From the NCBI GenBank assembly GCA_037039685.1, contig JAWNGF010000002.1:5270001-5334000 (forward strand): a stretch of 64,000 bases of DNA, read 5' to 3'. Below are positions 11,135 to 23,031 of the stretch, piece after piece (the stretch's first letter is position 1; the number at the start of each line of letters is the position of its first letter). The DNA comes from Ceratobasidium sp. AG-K (Eukaryota; Basidiomycota; Agaricomycetes; Cantharellales; Ceratobasidiaceae). The translations under genes and the position numbers were made by a program. The notes under the pieces were generated by a model. That model saw nothing but the letters and a program-made list of their open reading frames with translations, had not been told where the DNA came from and did not search any database.

Positions 11135-13358
11135 ATGGCTTTGCCTACGAGCGGAAGGGTGGTGGTAGAAACCACCCAAGGAGACATTGATGTGAGTCTA
11201 TTATTGGCCGGTTGGGATCATCTCTAACCGACTCGTCGACCAACTTCGCTATGGAACAGATTGAGCTATGGGCAAAAGTACGCTTCTCGCATAAATAATG
11301 GTTTGGCAGAACTCACAAGAGGTATGAACATTAGGAGACCCCCAAAACATGTCGAAATTTCTTGGCACTAGCGATGGAGGGTGAGCCAAATCGTCCAGCA
11401 CCACGCAATCACATCCCACTGACTGGTTTCAGGCTACTATGATGGTGTCATTTTTCATCGGTATAAAAATACGGTTCCGTGTTCGTGCTTAGACTGATCA
11501 TATATTTTAGCGTTGTTCCGGGCTTCTTGGTTCAAACTGGAGACCGTACTGGAACTGGGGCCGGTGGAGAATCATTCTATGGAGGTACGTGATGTTGGAC
11601 TTTTGGGCCGTAGATACTAGATAGCATGCTTTAGACGCATTCGAGGACGAAATACACCCACGGCTCAGGTTCCCGCATCGAGGGCTTGTAGCTATGGCTA
11701 ATAATGGCACCAAAAACTCGAACGACTCTCAGTTTTTCATTACCCTTGGTGTGTTTTGAGAGCTCACAGTCCAGGCTCCAGTACTGACTTGCTACTCAGA
11801 TCGGGCGGAAGAATTGCACGGTAAACATACATTGTTTGGGAGAGTGGTCGGGAATACCATATTCAGTTCGTTAGTTTTCGTTCCATATCCAGATACCAAC
11901 TTTAACAGAAACTGATGGTTTGGTTAGACGTCATCAAAATCGGACAATCGGGCAAGTCTTTATTTTTGTTTATTCACGTTGTGTGATGAATTAACTCGAC
12001 CCCAGAGCTCGGTGAAAATGAAAGGCCGGTTTAGTGAGTTCATAACCGCACCATAAACAGCCGGACTACCTCTAATTGGTGATCTAGCCCACCTAAAATC
12101 AAAACTATTCGGATAGTAGACAACCCCTTTGACGATATTGTGCCACGAATCACTGCCGCCGAGAAACGAGCTCAGCAATTAGCGAGGGAGTCGGCGCAAA
12201 GGCAACGGGAGGAAGCTATTCGCAAGAAAGGAGCGAAAAAGTAGGCAGCTCTCTGTAGCCGTTTCCTTGTATTCACTAAAGACCCACCTTTAGGAATGTC
12301 GCATTGTTATCGTTTGGAGACAATGCCGAGGCTGAAGATGAACCAGTCGTATTTACGAAAAAGAGCTTGAGTCGGCCTGATTGCAAGTTAACACTAGAGC
12401 GTGTGATGATTTGACTGAACTCACAAGTTTGGCCTAGTGGTTGACGATCCTAACGCTCGAAATGCCATCTCTCTCGACAATATTCCCGAGCCTCCGAAGC
12501 CACGCGCCCAGAGTAAACCCGCTGAGGAATCAACTTCTGTGAGTTTGTTTCATCTCTCCTGGTCGCATCTACCCAATTCTGACCACCCATAATGCAGGCT
12601 AAGGCCGAGCGAGATGAATCCAAGTCGAAGAAGAGTGGAGATGGAGAGGAGGATCTGACTTCCATACGTAAGAAACACAAGTCTGGGAAGAGGCCAAAAA
12701 GTGAGTCCCCGACAACCAGCCTAGAATTGCACCTTCTTACACTGTGTATAGGGAATCGCAAAAGACGGAACTCGAAAAGATGGAAGAGGCTGTCCGCAAG
12801 ATTGCTCGCCGGCACTCTGACTCTGAAAGCGATAATGAGCGTGAGGCCAAAAAGCCCAAGGGCCCTTCGCAATTGGAGCTTGAGCTTGCGAAGTACAAAA
12901 AGGGTCGAGGCTCTTCGGGCAAAAAAGGAAAAGGAAGGGGTCGCGACGAAGGCGATTTGCTGGCTGCATTATCGAGCTTCCGTGGCCGGCTGCAAAAGTC
13001 TATGGGGCCCGCAGAAGACGATGATGGGGATATCGGGATGAAGGACTCTGCAGCCGAAAAGGAAGAGGACCAGGAACCGGAGAACGACGAGGCTCCGAAA
13101 GAGGTTGACGACGATTCTTCTTGGCTAGGCCACAAGCTTAAATTTGCTAAAGACGATGGAACTGAGACTCGTCGGGCTGAGCATGAATACGTAAGTTTGT
13201 CTCGTTTACTTCGTTTTCGAGTAACTTACACGGTGGCATTACTGTAGGAGGTAATCGATCCTCGCATTCGGAGCAACCAAGCCAAGATGGAAGAACGAGA
13301 ACGCAAGGCTAACAAACGATCGACGGTTGGACAGGCCTTCCAAAAGGGGAGGCGGTGA
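11135..13358 (+). CDS. CWC27: Cyclophilin-type peptidyl-prolyl isomerase CWC27
   Basis: Fifteen exons fit in phase: 11135-11191, 11260-11277, 11335-11380, 11433-11460, 11511-11584, 11635-11748, 11800-11865, 11928-11951, 12006-12033, 12088-12240, 12294-12382, 12437-12538, 12598-12700, 12752-13190, 13248-13358; 483 aa. The N-terminal cyclophilin domain has FHRVVPGFLVQTGD, GGESFYGDAFEDE and NDSQFFITL. The domain is followed by KIKTIRIVDNPFDDIVPR and a long charged Lys/Glu-rich tail ending KRSTVGQAFQKGRR. That order matches the spliceosomal cyclophilin CWC27 (SDCCAG10). Two introns, 11952-12005 and 12383-12436, use GC donors (GCAAGT). The short early exons (18, 24 and 28 nt) are unusual. Confidence 0.92.
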
Positions 13359-13620
13359 CGAGCACCATGCTTCTGTATCACTGTTGATCTGTAGTTTTTG
13401 AGCATAATCGATCGCACTTCCTGGGACTCTATATATATCCTAGCTTGAGTTGGAACTAACCACAATATGAGAACAGCGCTCAACTGCTTGCCTTTCTGTG
13501 ACTCAGCATATTACGTAACTGCACAGGTTCCACGAGTGCCCATTGCTAGCTGCGCTTCACCACCGCAAGGGGCAACCTTGGCTCTATCTCTGTTGAACAC
13601 TCATCCGACACAAACTAATC

Positions 13621-14826
13621 ATGGCGTCCAAGCCCGCGCAGAAGAGAGTCAGTCTACCGTAGCACTAGTGGAATCTGCTGATAAACATGTGTTACAACCG
13701 TTAGTTGACCAAGGAGTTCCTGGCAATGCAAAGATCACCTCCTCCATTTGTTTGGGCGTCTCCAGAAGAAAAGAATATTCTTCACTGTATGTTGTTCACC
13801 GTTTAGACATGAGTAGCGCTGACTGCCAACTTCGCCACGTAGGGAACTTCATTGTGGTATGGCTTATCGTCTGATCCTCACACTGCTTTTACCAACGTCT
13901 GATCTAGCGAGGACCTCCTGACTGTCCCTACGCCGGCGGCGAATATCACGGCCAAATCGCATTCCCTTCTGACTATCCTTTCAAGCCTCCAGGCATCAAG
14001 GTATGAGCAAAGGTTAACCCCTTTGTCCCGCGACATGACCTATACTACTACCTTTCTAGATGTATACGCCTTCGGGACGGTTCCAACCAGACAAGAAGAT
14101 ATGCTTTAGGTGAGTACTGGGTCAGGAAAATACCCGCCGCATAGCATCTCAATGGCCTGTTTGCAGCATGTCCGATTTCCACCCCGGCACTGTACGTGAT
14201 CTGTTCCCATGGCGTCATCCAACTGACCAACAGCATACCCCCAACGCTTAGTGGAACCCTGCTTGGAGTGTGGCAACAATGTACGTCCTTCTTGGCTTGA
14301 TATCGTTAACCCGTTAACCCGACTGAATTTTGCTTGTAGTTGCACCGGTTTGCTGTCTTTCATGCTCTCCGATGAAATGACCACAGGATCGGTAACATCA
14401 ACCGATGTTGAAAAACGCGACTTTGCGCTGCGCAGCCACGAGTGGAACCGCAAGCAAAAACGTTTTCGGGAGGCCTTTCCCGACGTAAGTCCACAGCTTG
14501 TTCGGATCGGCAGTCGGCCTGATCTAGTCTTTTGATAGTACTGTGGTGATGAGATGAAGGATCTCCCAAACATGGGAGAGCAGGACCGAGGCACTGCGGC
14601 GGAGGAAACTACAGAGGCAACGGATGCAACGACTCGGGGACCGGCGGTTCGTGCTTCTGCTCCTACAGTCCCTAAAGTTCGCACAGTGCCAACTCCTGGG
14701 TCCACTGCTGTTGTAGGACAAGCAGTAGCTGCGCCTGCATCTTGGCGAGAGACTATTTGGGAGAGATGGCGGTGGGGTATATTCATATTGCTGGCAGTCC
14801 TTGTGTCCCGGCTCTCAAACGTATGA
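13621..14826 (+). CDS. UBC6: Tail-anchored ubiquitin-conjugating enzyme E2 (Ubc6/UBE2J type)
   Basis: Nine exons fit in phase: 13621-13647, 13705-13786, 13843-13856, 13908-14000, 14060-14109, 14167-14191, 14252-14280, 14340-14484, 14539-14826; 250 aa. The E2 core shows [20 protein letters not shown], then [20 protein letters not shown] with the catalytic Cys, then WNPAWSV. The usual HPN tripeptide is replaced by TPSG, as in the Ubc6 class. After a Thr/Ala-rich linker, the end [14 protein letters not shown] is a C-terminal membrane anchor. In yeast this class works in ER-associated degradation with Doa10. Exon 3 is only 14 nt long. Confidence 0.93.
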
Positions 14827-14984
14827 AACATGGTTCGGATCTTTCCTTGGTGATACCATTCATTGTACCTCTTGCATCCGCCCGACACATTCGCTCCCGC
14901 TCCTTGCTTCACTGGTACCTTTAACTGTACTTTCCTTGATACACAGTAACTCCTGGCTTTAATGAAATCCTCCTTTGCCCCCTA

Positions 14985-15788
14985 TCATATGCGATTCCTC
15001 CACATCGTTTTCAGTTCGTCTTCAACACCATTCACCAGTGATTCAACTCGACCCCACAAGTCCTGTTCTACCTCGGCTTGCGTTCGATCGGCGTTGATAA
15101 CTTCCCACCGCTCTTGTACATCGCTGCCAATCTGCTGAAAGACATGTCTAACTGCAGCCTGCAGTTCTTCGTTCTCGTAGCGCTCCTGTCCGTATCCTCC
15201 GCGTTGTTTCGCAACCTCCGGGGTGACTTCGAGGAAAAAAGCTGCGTCTGGAGCAGGAAGTCCAATGTCGGGATTGAGGCACCATTCATACGACAGGCCG
15301 GTCTTTTTGGCGACCGAGAATGCAAGGCCAGAGTACGCGTAACGATCACAGACGATCGTTGTTCCTTCAGCAAGCAGAGTCTTGATGGTTGTGCTTTCAT
15401 TAGAGCTTAGTCACTGCTTTGTGTGCACTGTTTGCGTTCGACCTACGCGAGCTCCCACCGGTTGGCGGAAAAGAGTAGATGGATGGTATGGTCATCGACC
15501 TCGGCCTTGGATTGGAGGTAAGCGTCAATCATCTTCCCAATCTCAGTTGTTCTGTCTGTACGAAAGTCATTATTTGTTGATCAAAGAATTAACGTAGACA
15601 CACCTGGAAATTTAATGCCTTTGACTGGCTTGCCAGCAGCTTGTATACGCTCCACCATGCATGCGCATTGTGTTGATTTCCCTGAACGGTCCAATCCTGT
15701 AACCACGCTCCACCTCTCAGTTCAACAAAAGATACACCACCAGCGTCCGCGTACCTTCAATGACGATAAACGCGCCCCGAACTGGCAT
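14985..15788 (-). CDS. CDC8: Thymidylate kinase
   Basis: Four exons fit in phase: 15755-15788, 15604-15696, 15447-15555 and 14985-15405, giving 218 aa, the usual dTMP kinase length. The P-loop reads EGLDRSGKST, the DRT/HLLFSANRWE segment follows, and CDRYAYSGLAFS is the dTMP-binding DRY-type motif. Then come LPAPDAAFFLEV and the lid ERYENEE. The enzyme converts dTMP to dTDP for DNA synthesis. It lies tail-to-tail with UBC6 (about 160 bp apart). The exon 1 start ATG gives MPVRGAFIVIEG, a normal N-terminus. Confidence 0.93.
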
Positions 15789-16045
15789 TGTACTATGGTG
15801 GCCGAAGATCAGGGCAAATGATGTGCATGACACGTGTGGGCGACGAATTCGAACATTTACGGTGGCTGGCTGCTTTCGCGACCAAAGATCAATGTTGTTA
15901 CAAATACAAATTATGTAGTAGACCCAAGTGAAACTATCCAGTGGAAGAACAAAGTACCAAAGATGAACATGCTGGACGGGAGTAGATGTGGGAACAGATG
16001 TGAATAATTTAAGGCGGTAAATCGGGGGGCATCTTTATGATCCAG

Positions 16046-16873
16046 TCACTCAAACGCATAACTGATTGCCTCACGGCAAGCCTCTGAAGCTCGAGCCTGG
16101 TTGATCACTGTGTTAGAATAGCACAACAGAGGGCCGGGGTCGGGTACTTACTCGTCGGCCATGCTTCAGGAGGTTGTTCTTTGACACAAATGTTGAGTTG
16201 CACGCAGGACAGATATGTTGATCAATCAGCAGTTTGGGCTTTTTGAAAGCGGTCTGTTCGCGAAGGTCCACCTAGAGCATAATTTGGTCAGTGTTGGAAC
16301 GTTTGTTCGGGCAACGAACATGTACTCACAGATGAGCGCTTCCTTTTATGATTCGACGAGATGGGTAGCAAAACTGTCGATTCTAGTTAATAATGAGATG
16401 TGAAGGCACGCAGAAATACCGCACCTGGGCCTTTGTTGGCATGATCATAATCCCCAGGCCAAGTCACACTCGCTCGCCAACTCGCTATTCGGCAAAACGA
16501 GCGCTCTGGAACCCCCACCTCGAAAGTGTCAATCAGCCCATCGACTTCATTCTCATCTGGGTTGTCTGTCTCGTCATCGCCATCGACTTCCGTGACGTTC
16601 CTGCGGGTTCCAGCACAGGTGGTTTCGCCAGCCAGCAGGTGGTTTTCCACCTCATCTTCATCTTCGCTATCCTCACTCCACAGAATCTTGGAGAGCGCGT
16701 ATGCATCCAGCACAGGGGATTCGCTTTGGCCTCCCGTGATAGATACTATCAACATCATATAGATTAACACTCTGGACTGTTCACTCACTGGACTGTGATC
16801 TGGCCAGAGGGTTCAAGGAATCTGTGAACAACCAAGGGTGCATCGGTTCGCACCAAAGGCGAGTTGGAGGCAT
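16046..16873 (-). CDS. Hypothetical protein with one C2H2-like zinc finger
   Basis: Five exons join in phase: 16789-16873, 16425-16745, 16330-16382, 16152-16271 and 16046-16096, giving 209 aa. The middle is acidic (WSEDSEDEDEVENH) and a basic KRKR cluster could be a nuclear signal. Near the end, CPACNSTFVSKNNLLKHGRR is a Cys-x2-Cys-x12-His finger half. The fourth ligand is not a normally spaced His; a Cys 10 residues downstream could serve. A nuclear DNA- or RNA-binding role is plausible but not established. The start was chosen because only this upstream exon keeps phase through the GTGAGT donor. Confidence 0.6.
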
Positions 16874-17284
16874 GAAGCGTGTGCGAGTGGTCGTTAACAA
16901 GTATGATTAACGAACAAAGCCGTTGTCTGTAGCCCTCGAGAAAGACCACAATCAGGACTGCATGTCGGCTTTGGGATTGTCGCTGATGATCGCCACGCGA
17001 TGCAACTTGGGCCAGGCACGTGATCGTTTGATTTGTCACTTGTATCGACTGGTTTCATCCCGTGTCCGGCCCGGTTCCACTCCCAAGACAATGACCATGA
17101 AAACCGATTGATGTATATAACACGGATTTACTGATGTATATATGTGTAGCTTTCAGCCTAAATATTCGCCCTCCCTTCCAGAGTTTCTACCGTCCATTTG
17201 ATGGTTTGGGTGGTAGACCAGTAATTTCGGTATCTTCCAACAACAAATATCAGAAACGCAGCGCGAGAATGAACCATTAATTCC
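16874..17284. other. Intergenic region
   Basis: About 410 bp between the zinc-finger gene start and the sterol dehydrogenase 3' end, both on the minus strand. Nothing coding is supported. It should include the promoter of the former. Confidence 0.4.
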
Positions 17285-18887
17285 TTACCCAAGAACTTTC
17301 CGTGCTCGACTGTCATCGATAATGACATCGGCAAAGCCTAGGTCCCATAGCATGGGCTGAAGCAGGGCGACTTTACTCTTTACCGCCCAGTCAGGAACGT
17401 AGGATACTTGAAAGTCCATGACTTTCGAAATGGCTTTGAGCAACAAGTAGCGTCCTAGGAAAAATACCTCGAGTATGTGAGACAGGATGTACATGGCCAA
17501 TGCTACATGAAAGCTTTTAGCTGCCTGTAATTAAGTTGACTAAGAGTGCATACCTGGAACTTGCTGGAATCCCAGATTACGATGGCTGAAGAACTGGAAG
17601 CGGCATGTGAGTGTAAAAATCACTTAATAGATATGAGGCTAACCTGGATCATACGCCGTGCCTCGCCGAAGGAGTAAGCCGTTGATTGCCCGGTAATAGC
17701 AAAGCCTTGGCCGCCAACGTTCTGCGGCTGGTCAGACAACGCGTCTGCCAGTTGAATGTGTGCACGAGCAAGGTCCCACGGGTTTACTATACTCTGGAAG
17801 TAACTACCTCGTTGGACAACTTAAGTACATAGATGAGTTACGGACCGAGAGCGCTTACCTTCCGCCCCATACAACGTTTGGCCCAGGATTGGAAAAGTAC
17901 TAAACATTCCTTTGCGTCAGCACCACGTAAATAAGTAAAAAAAGGGCTGTTAAATGCGCACTAACAAGAGTGATCCAAACGTCTCCGGGTCCAGTAATGG
18001 CCCTTGAGGACGATAGGTACTCAGGACAGCCAAACCACGTGAGACACATACATTCCAGGTCTGATTACACCAGTCCGAATGCCTTTGATACCATCTGCGG
18101 CGCGGACCAGCTTGTCTGCTTCCCGTTTAGTATCGAGGTAGTGATTCCCGACCCAGGGAGCGTCTTCAGGGATATCATCACCAAATACTACCCGGTTCCG
18201 AGGTCCCGCCCCATTCTCATATCCCAGACGCAGATACCTTGCGGCCGGCACAAAGATGGCAGCACTGGATGTGAAAACGAATGACTCGACCGTCCCGAGC
18301 TCTTGTGCAGCCCTGAGTACGTTTTTTGTGCCTTGGACGTTCACAGTATGACTGAGATGTTTGACATATGGGAGCCGCTCGTGATGTCGAATAATAGCGA
18401 CAGTGTGAAAGATGACTTGAGCCGTACGACCGGTATTGCCAAATGGCTTGGATATGGCTTCCTTGATGGATTCGTAGTTGGTAACGTCTGCTTGAACAAA
18501 CTCGGCGCGAGAGGCGTGATGAGGTGAGTTCGGGTTACCAGACAACTTGGGCTGGATGATGTCGATGATACGGACCAGTGTTTCGCCGCGGGCAAGCAAA
18601 GTTCGAGCAAGATGCTGGCCAACAAGGCCAGCGCCTCCCACTACGATGTATGCCTTGCCTGTGGTAGGCCCAGTGGCCTTGGCAGCTTCCACGATCTCCT
18701 CAACCGTTGGCACGACCACTTTGGAGAGCTCCTCTTCAGAAAAAGATTTAGCTGCATGAGCGTAGGCGGCCGGGTTGGATGTTTCAAGTCGCCTGCTGAG
18801 TGCAACGAGATAAATAAAGAGGAGCGCCCCAGCAATAACCCAGAGCATCGTGGGGGTAGTGTACACCTGGAGGTCGGTAGCCTCCAC
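17285..18887 (-). CDS. ERG26: 3-beta-hydroxysteroid dehydrogenase family protein, probably sterol-4-alpha-carboxylate 3-dehydrogenase
   Basis: Exons 18052-18887, 17966-18002, 17859-17899, 17644-17791, about 17561-17593 and 17285-17524 give about 444 aa. The N-terminus has a membrane segment (MLWVIAGALLFIYLVAL). It is followed by the Rossmann motif VVGGAGLVGQHLA, the family segment VNVQGTKNVLRAAQE, FTSSAAIFV and the catalytic Tyr-x3-Lys in HYLDTKREAD. GPGDVWIT, a downstream PNVVWGG and NPWDLARAH fit fungal Erg26/3-beta-HSD proteins, which oxidise and decarboxylate C4 sterol intermediates at the ER. The last intron only keeps phase if its donor is GTTCCA; the more consensus-like GTATGC 7 nt later shifts the frame, so that junction is doubtful. 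Confidence 0.75.
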
Positions 18888-19291
18888 GCTTTTAATCTAG
18901 ATTGCAAAAGGTTTTACCGGTCAGGGCTGATGGGTGCTTGGATGTACCCCAGGGCCAGCCAAGTGGAAACTTAATCGTAGTACGCTAGCAAGGGTGGCCT
19001 CGGCTGTGCGAGTGACTCCACTGGAGTGGAAACCTTGTGTACCCATAGAACGAAAGCTGATCTTTCTAAAAAATCCGTGTCCCAAAGGAGAAGTAACGCT
19101 TGTGAGTCGCGCGGAGCGATTTGAGCAATTTCAGGCACACGAACCACTCCCATTTTTGTTTGATTCTGTAATATGGTACAGTTTACCACCCGATTATTAT
19201 ACATGCACCTCGTAGCCCAGCATCGTGGATACCTGGTAATCATGTATATTGTATTAATAATGGCAAAACCAATAGACTAGATCCCAGACTG
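18888..19291. other. Intergenic region
   Basis: About 400 bp holding the ERG26-like promoter and the 3' end of MFS copy 1. No gene, repeat or RNA is supported. Confidence 0.4.
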
Positions 19292-22111
19292 CTAGACACT
19301 CGAAGCAAGACGGGGCTTTCGGTACGGAGATCTAGAAACACCGTCCTCTTCCGGATCAAACCCGTCGTCCGATTCCAATGTGGACAAACGCCTGGTGCGT
19401 AGTTTGGGCGCAGGCCGCAGATAGGAGATATCGTCCTCACGCTCATCAATTGCGCTCTCGCCGGAGTTCACGCTGGCTGTGCGGGACGGTGGTCCTGCTG
19501 TCTCTGAAGGTTGATCGAGAGATAGCTCAGGGAGCTATAGCATACACGCTGAGTGAAGTCTAGTTGAAGGAACATGGTAATTGCTCACCCAAAGCCGTAG
19601 TATGAAGGAAACCAAGCTGCAAGCAGCTGCATACAGGAACACATACCTCAACGCAATGGCGTATGAATCGCGCGCGGCACGTTGAATCTGGGGCTCAAGA
19701 TGAGCTACCAGCTTGGTCGAGTGTCGAATCCGAAGAACATACTGAAACCGGGTCAACTCGATATTCTTTCTAAATGTATTAATCCAACAGTACCTCGTCT
19801 GCGTGCTCTCCTGTAATCCGTCCTCGCAGCTCTCTGTCGAGAATCGATTGGAAGAAAGCGGAACTAACAGCCACACCAAGGACCTGACCTAGGTCAAACG
19901 TTAGTTTGGTGCTAATACGTGAAGTATCTAACGTACCAACGCCACGGTACAGTTGGGTGAAGCCAGTGCCAACTGCAAGGGCTGAGCCTAAGTTGGAACA
20001 ACTATCGTAAGGCTATCTGGAGGATATCACAATATACTCACTATCTATGGCCGCTAATAGACAGACTAAGAATATGTCAGTTTAGGCCATTCGACAACCC
20101 TATGAGCTCACTAAGTGTCGTTTGCAGCACGACTGCGTTTCCAAAGCCCATTGGAATCTGTGCACGGAATGTGTCATTGCGAAAAAAAAAGGGCTACACA
20201 ACTACCGCTTACAATACTGAACCATTGTACGAACTCGGATGAGTCTTCCCGCAGGCGATAGATGAGTAGAGAAGCCACAAAGGGAAACAAACCGAATAGA
20301 TCGGTCAAAATCTTGTAGCGGCCCGTTCGAGCCATGTACCAGCTGGAGCAGTTTCAGTTGCTAGGTCTTATGATAAGCAGGTAACCACTACACACCCCGC
20401 AAATAGCGAACCTAATGACATGGCCAAAGAGTTGGGCAAAAGATGGGCACCTATACATTAGCTTCAAGTCAGTCCCGCCCTCTCAGGAGTAAGAGATTGG
20501 AATTACCTGCGACCCCGGCGCTCCGAAGCTGTACTGTTTCGAACCACATTGGGAAAAAGTACATGATGGCACTGGCAGATATGAATACCGATGCATGTCA
20601 GGGCAGGGAAACTCACAAGTTACACATCGAAACAAGCGCGTTGCTAAAACCCACAATGACCGGTACGGTCTGTTTGAGCAAGAACGGTGCCAACATGGGC
20701 TCATATGCCAGCTTCAACTCAATGAAGAAAAAGGCTACGGCGGCCACGACCATTATAACCAGACTGGTCACGACTGAGGGGCTATCCCACTGCGCAATAA
20801 ATCAGCATACACCCACGACCAACAGAGCCGTTGCGACATACTGCATGTTCTTGGTTGTATCTGAAACTGAAAAAGAATAAAAGTGCACCAACCTACCATA
20901 AGGTCTATTGAGCAGAGAAGTACAGAGTTACTCGTCAATACTCACACTAGTGAACATGGCCAGGCAACCCCCATAATCAATCCTCTTCAGGATCTCCCTT
21001 GTGCTCCGTCCACGACCAGGAGTTACATAGTCTGCCAACAATATCAATCCACCAAACTCGGACAGAATGTGTCACTCACTAAGGTTGGCAGACGTGAGGA
21101 AGTACGACAAGGCAAAGAACGGGACCTGTATGAGGAAAGCCCAGCGCCACCCGTACCTGTCGCTAATCCACCCGCCCAGAGGTCCACCGAGACCCATACC
21201 GGCCTAGTCAGCCCTGCGTTAATAGCTAAAACATACACAAACTAGCATATTTAGATACTCACACCATTGAAAATGGCAGCAATGCCCTGTGTCATACTCC
21301 GCTCGCGCATAGTGTACATATCCGAAGTAATAATGGACGCCGTCGTGAATATTCCACCGCCACCCATCCCCGAAAGCTACACAAGACATCAGAACAAAAA
21401 CACAACCAATAATGGGACCGAGGAAAAAAAAAAAAAACGTACAAACCGCGCGGCAATAAGCATCTCTAAGCTGTTCGACAGCCCACATGCCAGGGTCCCC
21501 ACGGCGGCGAACAGCACGGCCGTCTGGTTCGCCCCCCGACGACCGAGGACGTTACATAGTCGACCATACAGCGGGGTGAATGTGCATGTTGCGAGCAGGA
21601 ACCTGATGACTATATTAGGCGACCTTGGGTTGAGTGCCATGTGGAATGAATTGTGTCTCACGACGTGCCAAGCCAACTTGCTTGGTTCGATCGGTTGTAC
21701 TCGGAGGAAATCGACGATATCACTGAGAGTAAGTGAGTAAGTGATGTTTATCAATCGAGGGTTGCAATATGCCTACGTGTTGCCACCATGGTTGCTGCAT
21801 CAAACTATGCTCAACAAGTCGGTTCTGCTCTCGAGATGCCAATACTTACTGTTAACAGACTAGGCGGGTGCGAAGCAAAAAAATCAATAAGTAACATCAT
21901 CGCGTTCAATGCTTGGACTTACTGCAAGAAACATGGCTACCCAAATACCCGCCAATATACCAGCTCGCGTGCTACGGGTCAATTCTGAAGGAGCAAGGTG
22001 GCGCTCTGAATCCTTTCCAAGCGGAACCGGATTTCCGGGAAGCGCTGGCCCATCAAGCGGAGATGTACGGTCCAGCAAAGGCTGCCGCTCGTTAGAGTTT
22101 GTAGTGGCCAT
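19292..22111 (-). CDS. MFS transporter of the Vba/Fnx1 type (DHA2), tandem copy 1
   Basis: A multi-exon gene. Exon 1 (21923-22111, 63 aa) is a hydrophilic head beginning MATTNSNERQPLLDR and enters the first membrane segment at GILAGIWVAMFLA. Later exons give NQASWLGTSFLLATCTFTP, YGRLCNVLGRRGANQ, GMGGGGIFTTASIITSDMY, NGAGMGLGGPLGGW and SDRYGWRWAFLIQVPFFALS: the MFS loop 2-3 motif and antiporter-type segments of 14-TM fungal exporters. The stop at 19292-19294 follows an acidic Ser-rich tail (LSTLESDDGFDPEED). Relatives move basic amino acids into vacuoles or export drugs; the substrate here is unknown. It is nearly collinear with copy 2. One intron holds a long homopolymer (A run near 21425-21439). 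Confidence 0.85.
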
Positions 22112-23031
22112 GATCGTGGTCGTGCGAGCACCGAAAAAGCAGACGAGCACCGGCGGGAAGAAGAATGATGTAATTGTGCCGAGTTGGAAATTAATTATCC
22201 CTTGCGATTGTATGCGGCTGAGTCATGATCATAGCGTGATAAATTTCCTCAAAATCATAAATTTGTGCATATCATGAGCTGACGAGAGGCCCCTTTTCTT
22301 TCTGCGGTCTCAATTTCACAAAACATGATAATACGAAACACACAGTCTCAAACTTACCAAGTGCAATGTATCTGTACTGCGCGATCTCGTGCAGTTATGA
22401 CGAAGTTCTACAAGCATACTCCGAGAAAGCGAGACATTACCAGCGAGGAAGGTCAGAAAACCACTAGATTACCTCCAGATGCGGTTGATGTTCTGAGTAT
22501 GATGGCCGTACTCGTAGCATTCGCGATGGGCCATCGGCACAAGTTGTGCTTGAGAGTATTATATGTGACTGCTTAGCAAGCATGTATGCATTACCCGGCG
22601 CCGCGCCGCTACCCGTTCGAGTCTGAGTAGAGGGAGGGGCGGCTTGCACAGCTCGGAACCCAACTGGCACGTCTGAGCGCAACGCCTGGAGCAGCAATTG
22701 ACTACATCACTGAGTAATTCGTCCATGCGTCCATGTAATATATGGAGCAATTGCCACCTACAACTGACCTACGCCGACAATCTTTGTGAGTCGTATGAAA
22801 CCAGTTTCAGACTGTGGCCGATCTCCTCAATAGTAGTTCTAGCCGGGAAGTCAAGACTGAGATGGCGATTGATGGCGAAGAGGTATCGTGCTGTGGTTGT
22901 ACCCATTGGGGTCTTTCATGCCTCGAAGTACACCGTGGAGGCGGCCAGCATATTTCCTCGGGTGAGAAGGATTTTGCTCAAATGTGATAGGTATTCTATT
23001 TTGCAAAAAAGATAGACTAGATCTTGTGCCG
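22112..23031. other. Intergenic region between MFS duplicates
   Basis: About 920 bp. The part next to MFS copy 1 (to about 22240) is its promoter and matches sequence upstream of MFS copy 2. The rest, including 22325-23010, has ORFs of up to about 100 codons but none with recognisable content. Confidence 0.45.

Noticed and set aside
22560..22640. Possible tRNA (CCCGTTCGAGTCTGA looks like a B box)
   Set aside because: No paired acceptor stem, D arm or anticodon arm could be folded around it.
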